Shown: in pieces, positions 1 to 5,690 of the stretch
How the letters are laid out: every line of letters starts with the position of its first letter
Numbering within the stretch: the stretch's first letter is position 1
From: Gammaproteobacteria bacterium
GTDB taxonomy: Bacteria; Pseudomonadota; Gammaproteobacteria; SMWH01
Direction of reading: 5' to 3'
Assembly: GCA_004357005.1 (NCBI GenBank)
Contig: SMWH01000126.1
Span: forward strand, 1-6,072
Length of the DNA: 6,072 bases
Position numbers and translations under genes: made by a program
The notes under the pieces: model-generated
What the model was told of the DNA's origin: nothing
Databases searched by the model: none
What the model saw: only the letters and a program-made list of their open reading frames with translations

Positions 1-225
1 GTGCAGGTCGGCAGTTTCAAGGAAAAAGAAAACGCGGTTGCTTTTCGTGATCGCTTCCGGGAAGCGGGGTATACCGCCTTCGTAGAGTCGGTCAACGAAG
101 ATGACGAACCGCGTTACCGTGTCCGGCTCGGCCCGGAACAGGATCGTTCCCGGGCGGAAGCCGTACGCAACGAGATCAAGGAAAAATTTGATGTGGACGG
201 CCTCGTGCTGACGGATTCGTCATGA
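1..225 (+). CDS. dedD: SPOR-domain protein, DedD type (3' end only)
   Basis: This is the C-terminal 74 residues of a SPOR-domain protein; the gene begins upstream of the window. The visible part opens with VQVGSF, the usual first strand of a SPOR domain, and continues through a helix (KEKENAVAFRDRFREAG), a middle strand and the late strand YRVRLGP, ending with a helix rich in charged residues. SPOR domains bind denuded glycan strands of septal peptidoglycan, and DedD is an inner-membrane division protein with a periplasmic SPOR domain. The DedD identity rests mainly on context, because dedD directly precedes cvpA and purF in many gammaproteobacteria. The N-terminal membrane anchor is not visible. 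The GTG at position 1 is most likely an internal Val codon, not a start. The stop overlaps the cvpA start as ATGA, suggesting translational coupling. Confidence 0.85.
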   Translation: MQVGSFKEKENAVAFRDRFREAGYTAFVESVNEDDEPRYRVRLGPEQDRSRAEAVRNEIKEKFDVDGLVLTDSS

Positions 226-737
226 CCATCAACTGGGCCGACATCATCGTCGCGGGTATCCTGATCATTTCCATCGTGCTCGGGTTGGTGCGCGGATTCA
301 TTCGGGAGGTGATGGCGTTTCTGGTCTGGGTGCTGGCTTTTGTCATCGCTTTTGTTTTTACTGAACCTGTCGCCGCCTTTCTCGAGCAATGGATTTCCAG
401 TGGACCGGTGCGGGTACTGGTGGCTTTTGGCGGTCTGTTCATGGTGGTGATGCTGTTGGGGGGTTTTCTCAATTACATCGTCGGCAAGGCCGTCGAGAAA
501 GGCGGAATCAGCGGTACCGATCGAATGCTGGGGATGCTTTTCGGGACGCTGAGAGGCGCCGCCGTGGTGTTGGTGCTGGTGTTACTGGTGGGATTCACCA
601 CGATCGCGCAAGAGGACAGGTGGCAGGAATCGCGGTTGATACCTTATTTCGAATCGGGCGCGGAATGGGTCAGGGAGTATTTCCCGGAAGACGTGCTGGA
701 GAACCTGCCGGGTCCGCCGGAGCAAACGGAAACCTGA
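222..737 (+). CDS. cvpA: CvpA family inner-membrane protein
   Basis: This is a 171-residue protein, close to the usual CvpA length (about 160-165). Four hydrophobic segments are visible at roughly residues 8-24, 29-47, 64-87 and 107-127. Two family-type motifs are present: GLVRGFIRE at 21-29 between the first two helices, and GTDRMLGMLFGTLRG at 98-112 entering the last helix. The tail after residue 130 is polar and acidic. CvpA was named for colicin V production in E. coli; in several bacteria it contributes to envelope homeostasis and bile or detergent tolerance, but its molecular activity is not settled. The ATG at 222 overlaps the stop of the preceding SPOR gene, and no strong Shine-Dalgarno is visible, so translational coupling is likely. 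purF follows after nine bases, the same order as in E. coli. Confidence 0.95.
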   Translation: MTINWADIIVAGILIISIVLGLVRGFIREVMAFLVWVLAFVIAFVFTEPVAAFLEQWISSGPVRVLVAFGGLFMVVMLLGGFLNYIVGKAVEKGGISGTDRMLGMLFGTLRGAAVVLVLVLLVGFTTIAQEDRWQESRLIPYFESGAEWVREYFPEDVLENLPGPPEQTET

Positions 738-740
738 GGT
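736..740 (+). promoter_or_regulatory. Ribosome binding site of purF
   Basis: GAGGT lies six bases before the purF ATG and overlaps the cvpA stop codon TGA (735-737). This good Shine-Dalgarno match supports the start at 747, which also places the catalytic Cys directly after Met. Confidence 0.7.
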
Positions 741-746
741 CTGGAT

Positions 747-2246
747 ATGTGCGGCATCATTGGCATCGTAGCGCGTTCCCCGGTAGCCCAAGTTCTGTAT
801 GACGGCTTGACGGTTCTGCAACATCGCGGTCAGGATGCCGCGGGTATGATGACCTGGGATGGCAGCCGGGTTCATCTGCACAAAACCACTGGTCTGGTCA
901 GGGACGTGTTTCAGATCGATGACATCGCGGCTCTGACCGGCAACGCTGGAATAGGACACGTGCGCTATCCCACCGCGGGCTGTGACAGCGCGGTTGAAGC
1001 CCAACCCTTCTATGTGAATTCGCCGTACGGAGTGGCGCTTGCCCACAACGGCAACCTGATCAATACCGCCGAACTTCAGAAGGAGCTGTTTCTCGAAGAC
1101 CGCCGTCATCTGAACACCTCGTCGGATTCTGAAGTCCTGCTCAATATTTTCGCTCACGAGTTGGCGCGGCAGAACCGTTTACGGCTTGGCGCGCGCGACA
1201 TCTTTAGTGCCATTGCCGGCGTGCACCGGCGGGTGCGCGGCGCCTATGCGGCGATTACGCTGCTGGCAGGCTACGGCATCGTCGCGTTCCGGGACCCCTA
1301 CGGGATTCGCCCCATGGTGTTTGGCCAGCGGCAGACCGATGAAGGCCCGGAGTACTGCATTGCTTCGGAAAGTGTCGCGCTTGATGTGCTGGGTTTCGAG
1401 CTAGTGCGCGATGTAGACCCGGGCGAGGCGGTTTTCGTCAGTTTTGACGGAAAACTGGAGACGCAACAGTGCGCCGATCGCCCCAGGCATTTCCCCTGTA
1501 TTTTTGAGTATGTCTATCTGGCCCGCCCCGATTCGTTAATCGACGATATCTCCGTATACAAGGCCCGGTTGCGCATGGGAGAGCGGCTGGCGGACAAGAT
1601 TCTGCGTCAGCGTCCTGATCACGATATTGACGTGGTGATTCCGATCCCCGACACCAGTCGGACCGCGGCGCTGCCCCTGGCTCACCGGCTCGGCGTCAAG
1701 TATCGGGAAGGGTTCATCAAGAACCGTTACATCGGCCGGACCTTCATCATGCCGGGGCAAAAGATACGCAAGGCTTCGGTCCGCCGCAAGCTCAATGCCA
1801 TCGATCTGGAACTGAGGGGGAAGAACGTGTTGCTGGTGGATGATTCGATCGTCAGGGGAAACACCTCCAGGCAGATCATCCAGATGGCCCGCAAAGCGGG
1901 CGCGAAAAAGGTGTACTTCGCCTCGGCGGCGCCGCCGGTACGTTATGCCAACGTCTATGGCATCGATATGCCTACCCGGGAGGAGCTGGTGGGCCATGGC
2001 CGCACGGAAGCCGAGATCGAAAAGGAACTGGGCGCCGACTGGTTGATCTACCAGGATCTGGAAGACCTGATTTCAGCGTGCCGGGAAGGCAGCCAGAAGG
2101 TGGATGGTTTTGACACCTCCTGTTTTTCCGGGGAGTACGTCACCGGGATTGACAGGCATTATCTGAAACAACTGGAGCTGATTCGCTCCGACAAGGCCAA
2201 AGAAGAGCGCCGGGAACAGGTCTCCTCGGCGGCCGACGCAGTCTAA
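747..2246 (+). CDS. purF: Amidophosphoribosyltransferase (glutamine PRPP amidotransferase)
   Basis: This enzyme catalyses the first committed step of de novo purine synthesis: PRPP plus glutamine gives 5-phosphoribosylamine, glutamate and pyrophosphate, in the cytoplasm. At 499 residues it is near the E. coli length (505). The N-terminal Ntn glutaminase half starts MCGIIGIV; removal of Met exposes Cys2 as nucleophile, with no propeptide, as in E. coli and unlike Bacillus. Glutamine-site residues are visible in HVRYPT (Arg73), HNGN (100-103) and SSDSE (125-129). The C-terminal phosphoribosyltransferase half has VIPIPDTSR at 297-305, GFIKNRYIGRTFI at 322-334 and the PRPP loop LLVDDSIVRGNTS at 362-374. 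The loop has Asn372 where Thr is usual, probably a tolerated variant. The likely transcription unit is dedD-cvpA-purF. The TAA stop runs into the first copy of the downstream repeat. Confidence 0.98.
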   Translation: MCGIIGIVARSPVAQVLYDGLTVLQHRGQDAAGMMTWDGSRVHLHKTTGLVRDVFQIDDIAALTGNAGIGHVRYPTAGCDSAVEAQPFYVNSPYGVALAHNGNLINTAELQKELFLEDRRHLNTSSDSEVLLNIFAHELARQNRLRLGARDIFSAIAGVHRRVRGAYAAITLLAGYGIVAFRDPYGIRPMVFGQRQTDEGPEYCIASESVALDVLGFELVRDVDPGEAVFVSFDGKLETQQCADRPRHFPCIFEYVYLARPDSLIDDISVYKARLRMGERLADKILRQRPDHDIDVVIPIPDTSRTAALPLAHRLGVKYREGFIKNRYIGRTFIMPGQKIRKASVRRKLNAIDLELRGKNVLLVDDSIVRGNTSRQIIQMARKAGAKKVYFASAAPPVRYANVYGIDMPTREELVGHGRTEAEIEKELGADWLIYQDLEDLISACREGSQKVDGFDTSCFSGEYVTGIDRHYLKQLELIRSDKAKEERREQVSSAADAV

Positions 2247-2267
2247 AAAGGGGACAGTTCCCTCATT
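2245..2267 (+). repeat. Repeat copy A (forward)
   Basis: This copy is five A followed by GGGGACAGTTCCCTCATT. The first two A are the last bases of the purF TAA stop codon, so the repeat abuts or overlaps the end of the gene. Identity with copy B ends after CATT. Confidence 0.8.
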
Positions 2268-2281
2268 AGAACTCAGAGTCT

Positions 2282-2306
2282 AAAAGGGGACAGTTCCCTC
2301 ATTTCC
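2282..2306 (+). repeat. Repeat copy B (forward)
   Basis: This copy is four A followed by GGGGACAGTTCCC and TCATTTCC. It lies 36 bases downstream of copy A (core to core) and pairs with copy C across a 13-base loop, or with copy D at longer range. Confidence 0.85.
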
Positions 2307-2319
2307 CCTTGTTTTGACT

Positions 2320-2346
2320 GGAAATGAGGTTACAGTCCCCGTTTTT
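2320..2346 (-). repeat. Repeat copy C (inverted)
   Basis: This copy reads GGAAATGAGG, TT, ACAGTCCCC, G, TTTTT on the + strand. It differs from copy D by TT in place of GA in the middle and by one extra G before the T-run, so it is the most diverged of the inverted copies. Confidence 0.82.
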
Positions 2347-2355
2347 CCGTATATT
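2329..2355 (+). promoter_or_regulatory. Weak candidate sigma-70 promoter for icd
   Basis: TATATT at 2350-2355 matches the -10 consensus at five of six positions. It lies in the unique spacer between repeat copies C and D. GTTACA at 2329-2334 matches the -35 consensus at four of six with a short 15-base spacer; it exists only because copy C carries TT where copy D carries GA. It is about 50 bases before the icd start. It is listed because no better promoter is visible between purF and icd; the support is weak. Confidence 0.2.
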
Positions 2356-2361
2356 CCGGCT

Positions 2362-2387
2362 GGAAATGAGGGAACAGTCCCCTTTTT
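2362..2387 (-). repeat. Repeat copy D (inverted)
   Basis: This copy reads GGAAATGAGG, GA, ACAGTCCCC, TTTTT on the + strand. It is the closest inverted match to copy B (20 of 21 core bases) and ends three bases before the icd ribosome binding site. Confidence 0.85.
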
Positions 2388-2390
2388 GAT

Positions 2391-2398
2391 GGAAGGAG
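2391..2398 (+). promoter_or_regulatory. Ribosome binding site of icd
   Basis: GGAAGGAG is a strong Shine-Dalgarno sequence five bases before the ATG at 2404. It decides the icd start over the in-frame ATG at 2389 and TTG at 2314, both of which would place this site inside the coding sequence or extend the protein into the repeats. Confidence 0.85.
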
Positions 2399-2403
2399 CC
2401 GTC

Positions 2404-3657
2404 ATGGCGTACGAACACATTCGTTTTCCGGAGCGGGGTGAAAAGATCAGGATTGTCGATGGCCGGCTAAAGGTCTCGGACAACCCGATTCTCGGGTTTG
2501 TGGAAGGCGATGGTATCGGGCCGGATATCACCAGGGCCAGCCAGCGAATCTGGGAAGCGGCGGTTGAAAAGGCCTACGGGGGGAAAAGAAAGGTCCACTG
2601 GGCGGAGTTGTATCTTGGGGAGAAGGCCGCGGGAATCTATGACGGTGACTACTTCCCTGCCGAAACCTTGGAAGCTATTCGGGAACTGATCGTGGCCATC
2701 AAAGGGCCGCTGACCACGCCGGTGGGCGGCGGTTTCCGTTCGCTCAATGTATCGCTGCGCCAGGACCTGGATCTGTACGCCTGTGTTCGCCCGGTGCGTC
2801 ATATCAAGGGCGTCCCGTCTCCACTGAAACACCCCGAGAAAGTGGATATCGTGCTGTTCCGCGAGAACACCGAAGACGTGTACGCGGGTATCGAGTACGA
2901 ATCAGGCTCCCCGGAAGCTGAAAAGGTCGCCAAATTCCTCAAGGAGGAAATGGGCGCGACTTTCTTTGATGAGGCCGGAATAGGCGTCAAACCCATCAGT
3001 CCCTTTGGCACCCGGCGCCTGGTGCGCAAGGCCATCGAGTACGCCATCGACAAGGGCAGGGAAAGCGTTACCCTGGTACACAAGGGCAATATCATGAAAT
3101 TCACCGAGGGGGCCTTCCGCAACTGGGGTTATCAGCTCATCGCGGAAGAATTCGGTGACCAGACGATTACCGAACAGGAGCTGTGGGACAAATATGATGG
3201 CAAGTGTCCGGAAGGAAAGGTCATCATCAAGGACCGTATCGCCGACATCATGTTCCAGCTCATGTTGTTGCGTCCGGATGAGTTCGATGTGATTGCTACC
3301 ACGAATCTCAACGGCGACTACCTGTCAGACGCGGTCGCAGCGGAAGTGGGCGGCATGGGCATCGCCCCCGGGGCGAACATGGCCGACTACCTGGCGGTTT
3401 TCGAAGCCACCCATGGCACCGCGCCCAAGTATGCGAACCAGGACAAGGTGAACCCCAGTTCCCTGATGTTCAGCGGCGTCATGATGTTTGACTACATCGG
3501 CTGGTCTGAGGTCGTTGATGTGATCAACGACGCCTACCCGAAAGTGATCGGCAAGAAGATTGTGACCTACGATTTTGCCCGGCAGATGGGAGGCGCGACA
3601 ACGGTCTCCACCAGCAGTTTCGCCGATGCGCTCATCAAAGAGATCAACGCAGGCTGA
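2404..3657 (+). CDS. icd: NADP-dependent isocitrate dehydrogenase
   Basis: This cytoplasmic TCA-cycle enzyme converts isocitrate and NADP+ to 2-oxoglutarate, CO2 and NADPH. From the ATG at 2404 it has 417 residues, matching E. coli Icd (416) and resembling it along the whole length. Visible landmarks are VEGDGIGPD (33-41), KGPLTTPVGGG (100-110), the isocitrate-site FRSLNVSLRQ with Ser113, Arg129, Arg153, Tyr160, VHKGNI with Lys227, and NLNGDYLSD with Asp305 and Asp309. Ser113 is the residue that AceK phosphorylates in E. coli, so the same control is possible, but aceK is not in view. NADP preference is indicated by the conserved Lys342-Tyr343, Val349, Tyr389 and Arg393. The start is fixed by GGAAGGAG just upstream. 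The stop overlaps the next gene's start as TGATG, an unusual coupling to a secreted protease. Confidence 0.97.
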   Translation: MAYEHIRFPERGEKIRIVDGRLKVSDNPILGFVEGDGIGPDITRASQRIWEAAVEKAYGGKRKVHWAELYLGEKAAGIYDGDYFPAETLEAIRELIVAIKGPLTTPVGGGFRSLNVSLRQDLDLYACVRPVRHIKGVPSPLKHPEKVDIVLFRENTEDVYAGIEYESGSPEAEKVAKFLKEEMGATFFDEAGIGVKPISPFGTRRLVRKAIEYAIDKGRESVTLVHKGNIMKFTEGAFRNWGYQLIAEEFGDQTITEQELWDKYDGKCPEGKVIIKDRIADIMFQLMLLRPDEFDVIATTNLNGDYLSDAVAAEVGGMGIAPGANMADYLAVFEATHGTAPKYANQDKVNPSSLMFSGVMMFDYIGWSEVVDVINDAYPKVIGKKIVTYDFARQMGGATTVSTSSFADALIKEINAG

Positions 3658-5690
3658 TGCGCACGGTTCTCGTGCTGGTTTGCGTGATGCTGTGTACCGC
3701 GGTATCCGCCCGGGTCCCCGCGGATGCCGAGTGGGAAGGCGCGCTGGAGGCAGCCCGGATGCGAGTACTGCCTTTCGTGGTCAGCGTGATGGTGGTCCGG
3801 GAAAACCATTACCAGGGTCGTCCCCGCCTCATGGTTGCCAGCGGAAGCGGGACGATCATCTCGGCAGACGGGCATGTGCTCACGAACGTCCACGTCACTC
3901 AGAACGGCATTCGCTTCAAGCTGATTCTGGCGGACAAATCCGAGGTGGACGCAGAGTTGTTCGCGGAAGATCCTCTGTCGGACATCGCGCTGCTGAAATT
4001 CGATCCCGCACATGCGCAACTGCCCGAGTCGTCGATACCCGTATTCGGTGACTCGGACGCGTTGACCGCCGGCGATTATGTGCTGGCCATGGGCGCGCCC
4101 TGGGGGCTGAGCCATTCCATGTCCCTGGGCGTGGTCAACAACCGGGAACGCCTGCTCGTGAGCGTGTTCCAGGACCAGAGCGACTACGAGGCCGAGTTGG
4201 GGCGCGATCAGCCCACCGGGCGTTATTACCGCTGGATTCAGCACGACGCGGCGATTGCACCCGGCAACTCGGGAGGGCCACTGGTCGATCTGGCCGGCGA
4301 GATCATCGGTGTCAACACCCGTGGCGTGCCCTTCGGGGGAAACATGGGGTTTGCCATTCCCGGCAACGTCGCCCGGATCATCGTGGCGACGCTGCTGCGT
4401 GATGGTTATGTAAAACGCAGTTTTTTTGGGCTGAACTTCCGGTCACTGCGAGGCACACCGTTCGAGGAAGGTGTGCTGATCAATAGCGTGATCGAAGGAT
4501 CGCCCGCGGAAAACGCAGGACTGCGCCCGGGTGACCTGATTCTGGCCCTGGATGGCGAGCGGGTCACGGTGAAGTTTCCCGAGCAATTGCCGGGTTTCCG
4601 CAGGGCGCTGAGCGAAAGGCCCGTAGGCGTGGAAGTGAACGTGGCTTTCCGGCGCGGCGACGGACAAAAGGAAACCGCAATGACGTCGGTGGAGTACCCG
4701 CGGGACGTGGGTGAAAGGCTTGCCGTCAAGGACTGGGGCCTGACCCTGAGAGACATGACTGCGCACATGGCCCGCAACCGGCGCCTTGACGATGACCGGG
4801 GTGTGCTGGTGACAGGCGTGGAGCGTGGTGGACCGGCAGCCGAAGCCCGCCCGGCGTTACGATCCGGTGATGTCATTCGTGCCGTGGACGGCATGGCCAT
4901 CGAAGATCTGCAGGAGTTCCGGGGGCAACTGGAACGGGCAGACGCCGTGGTCGTCATCGAGGTGCACCGCAAGGGTCAGTCCCTGTTGACCGCGTTGCGT
5001 CCCGAGACCTCAGAACCGGGTCCGGTGACTTTGAGCGTTCTGGACAAACCCTGGACGGGTTTCAAGGCCCAGCCGGTAACGCGCAGGGCCGTTCGTGAAC
5101 TCGGCTTGGGGCGCGAGGGTTTCAGAGTCGTCCAGGTGTATTCGGGCACGAGCGCGGAACGCGCGGGATTGCGCACGGGCGACATTATTACGGCCATGGA
5201 TGGGGATGCGCTGTCGCCCGCGAACGACAGGGATACGAAGGGGATGGACCGGAAGCTCGCGGGTCGAACGCCGGGCAACCAGATTACCTATTCCGTGTTG
5301 CGGGGCAGTGATGAACTGTCGATAACCGTGGAACTGGAGCGCCTGCCGGCGAGTTCGGATCAGATGCCCCGGTACCGGAGTCTCAAGTTTGATCTTGAAG
5401 TTCGCGATGTCGGGTTTTTTGATCGCGCGGAAAACAACTGGAACGACGACATGGGTGGCGTGCTGACGACCCAGGTTGAACGCGGTGGCTGGGCCGGTGT
5501 GGCTCACCTGAGAGCGGGTGATTTGATCCTGCGTGTTGGGGAGTTCGCGGTCAACAATGTCGGCGATGTTCGGCGCGCCCTGGATTCGGCTGCTCATCAG
5601 GACACGGTTTCTTTCCTCATCCTGCGGGGCGCGACCACAAGGCTGTTGTTCGTGGACACCCAGGTTGGCCCGAAAGAAGGTGCAGACTGA
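3657..5690 (+). CDS. HtrA/Deg-like secreted serine protease with four PDZ-type domains
   Basis: This is a 677-residue exported trypsin-fold protease, probably periplasmic. Residues 1-18 form a signal peptide (Arg2, hydrophobic core, VSA before the cut). The protease domain covers about 35-250 with a full triad: His79 in LTNVHV, Asp109 in PLSDIALLK and Ser205 in APGNSGGPLV. Compared with DegP, the stretch at about 165-192 before the active-site Ser looks longer and polar. Four PDZ-type domains follow, at about 255-347, 352-448, 464-562 and 573-668. Domains 1 and 3 share SxAExAGLRxGD, and domains 2 and 4 share GVLxTxVERGG, suggesting duplication of a two-domain unit. DegP has two PDZ domains and DegS one, so I do not assign either name. 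The start overlaps the icd stop (TGATG) with no good Shine-Dalgarno, implying coupled translation. A related protein follows, again with one base of overlap. Substrate unknown. Confidence 0.9.
   Translation: MRTVLVLVCVMLCTAVSARVPADAEWEGALEAARMRVLPFVVSVMVVRENHYQGRPRLMVASGSGTIISADGHVLTNVHVTQNGIRFKLILADKSEVDAELFAEDPLSDIALLKFDPAHAQLPESSIPVFGDSDALTAGDYVLAMGAPWGLSHSMSLGVVNNRERLLVSVFQDQSDYEAELGRDQPTGRYYRWIQHDAAIAPGNSGGPLVDLAGEIIGVNTRGVPFGGNMGFAIPGNVARIIVATLLRDGYVKRSFFGLNFRSLRGTPFEEGVLINSVIEGSPAENAGLRPGDLILALDGERVTVKFPEQLPGFRRALSERPVGVEVNVAFRRGDGQKETAMTSVEYPRDVGERLAVKDWGLTLRDMTAHMARNRRLDDDRGVLVTGVERGGPAAEARPALRSGDVIRAVDGMAIEDLQEFRGQLERADAVVVIEVHRKGQSLLTALRPETSEPGPVTLSVLDKPWTGFKAQPVTRRAVRELGLGREGFRVVQVYSGTSAERAGLRTGDIITAMDGDALSPANDRDTKGMDRKLAGRTPGNQITYSVLRGSDELSITVELERLPASSDQMPRYRSLKFDLEVRDVGFFDRAENNWNDDMGGVLTTQVERGGWAGVAHLRAGDLILRVGEFAVNNVGDVRRALDSAAHQDTVSFLILRGATTRLLFVDTQVGPKEGAD
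5674..5681 (+). promoter_or_regulatory. Ribosome binding site of the second protease-like gene
   Basis: AAGAAGGT lies eight bases before the ATG at 5690, inside the end of the preceding coding sequence. It supports that start, so this gene can load its own ribosomes as well as being coupled by TGATG. Confidence 0.65.

Larger units (their letters stand above)
2282..2346 (+). terminator. Possible intrinsic terminator formed by repeat copies B and C
   Basis: In RNA the B arm (2286-2306) can pair with the C arm (2320-2340) at 18 of 21 positions around a 13-base loop, followed by one G and five T. The AAAA before B extends the stem against the T-run. This is the shape of a Rho-independent terminator, suited to stop purF transcripts before icd. 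Copy D can substitute for C as the 3' arm and also ends in five T. Terminator function is inferred from shape only; palindromic repeats often form such stems without being dedicated terminators. Confidence 0.45.
2245..2387. repeat. REP/REPIN-like nested inverted-repeat element, four copies
   Basis: Four copies of one unit, with core GGGGACAGTTCCC followed by TCATT, fill most of the purF-icd gap. Copies A (A-run from 2245, core from 2250) and B (2282-2306) read forward; copies C (2320-2346) and D (2362-2387) read in reverse, beginning GGAAATGAGG and ending CCCC plus a T-run. Over the 21-base core, B matches the reverse complement of D at 20 positions and that of C at 18; C and D agree at 19 in the same orientation. 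A shares 18 straight bases with B, then diverges. The order A-B-C'-D' gives nested inverted repeats, with B and C separated by a 13-base loop. This architecture is typical of REP/REPIN or small MITE-like sequences mobilised in trans by REP-associated tyrosine transposases (RAYTs); that assignment is inference, as no transposase gene is present here. Confidence 0.85.

Noticed and set aside
719..734. PurR-box-like half site (GCAAACG) just before purF
   Set aside because: Only one half matches the PurR consensus (9 of 16 overall by eye), it lies within the cvpA coding end, and no promoter is visible around it.
582..1157. Minus-strand open frame of 191 codons opposite cvpA/purF
   Set aside because: It is a shadow of purF in a GC-rich region, with no recognisable motif or ribosome binding site to support it.
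2314..2355. TTGACT (2314-2319) with TATATT (2350-2355) as a promoter
   Set aside because: The spacer would be 30 bases, far outside the usual 16-18; TTGACT has no -10 match at the right distance.
2247..2387. CRISPR array
   Set aside because: The repeats alternate in orientation and are unevenly spaced, with almost no unique spacers of regular length; inverted palindromic copies do not fit a CRISPR array.
2314..2403. In-frame N-terminal extension of icd from TTG 2314 or ATG 2389
   Set aside because: The extension would translate repeat copies C and D, has no family counterpart, and ignores the strong GGAAGGAG placed correctly for ATG 2404, which gives the normal Icd length.
3567..4244. Long minus-strand open frame opposite the protease gene
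   Set aside because: It lies antisense to well-supported icd and protease coding sequence, resembles no family I know, and is expected by chance in GC-rich genes.
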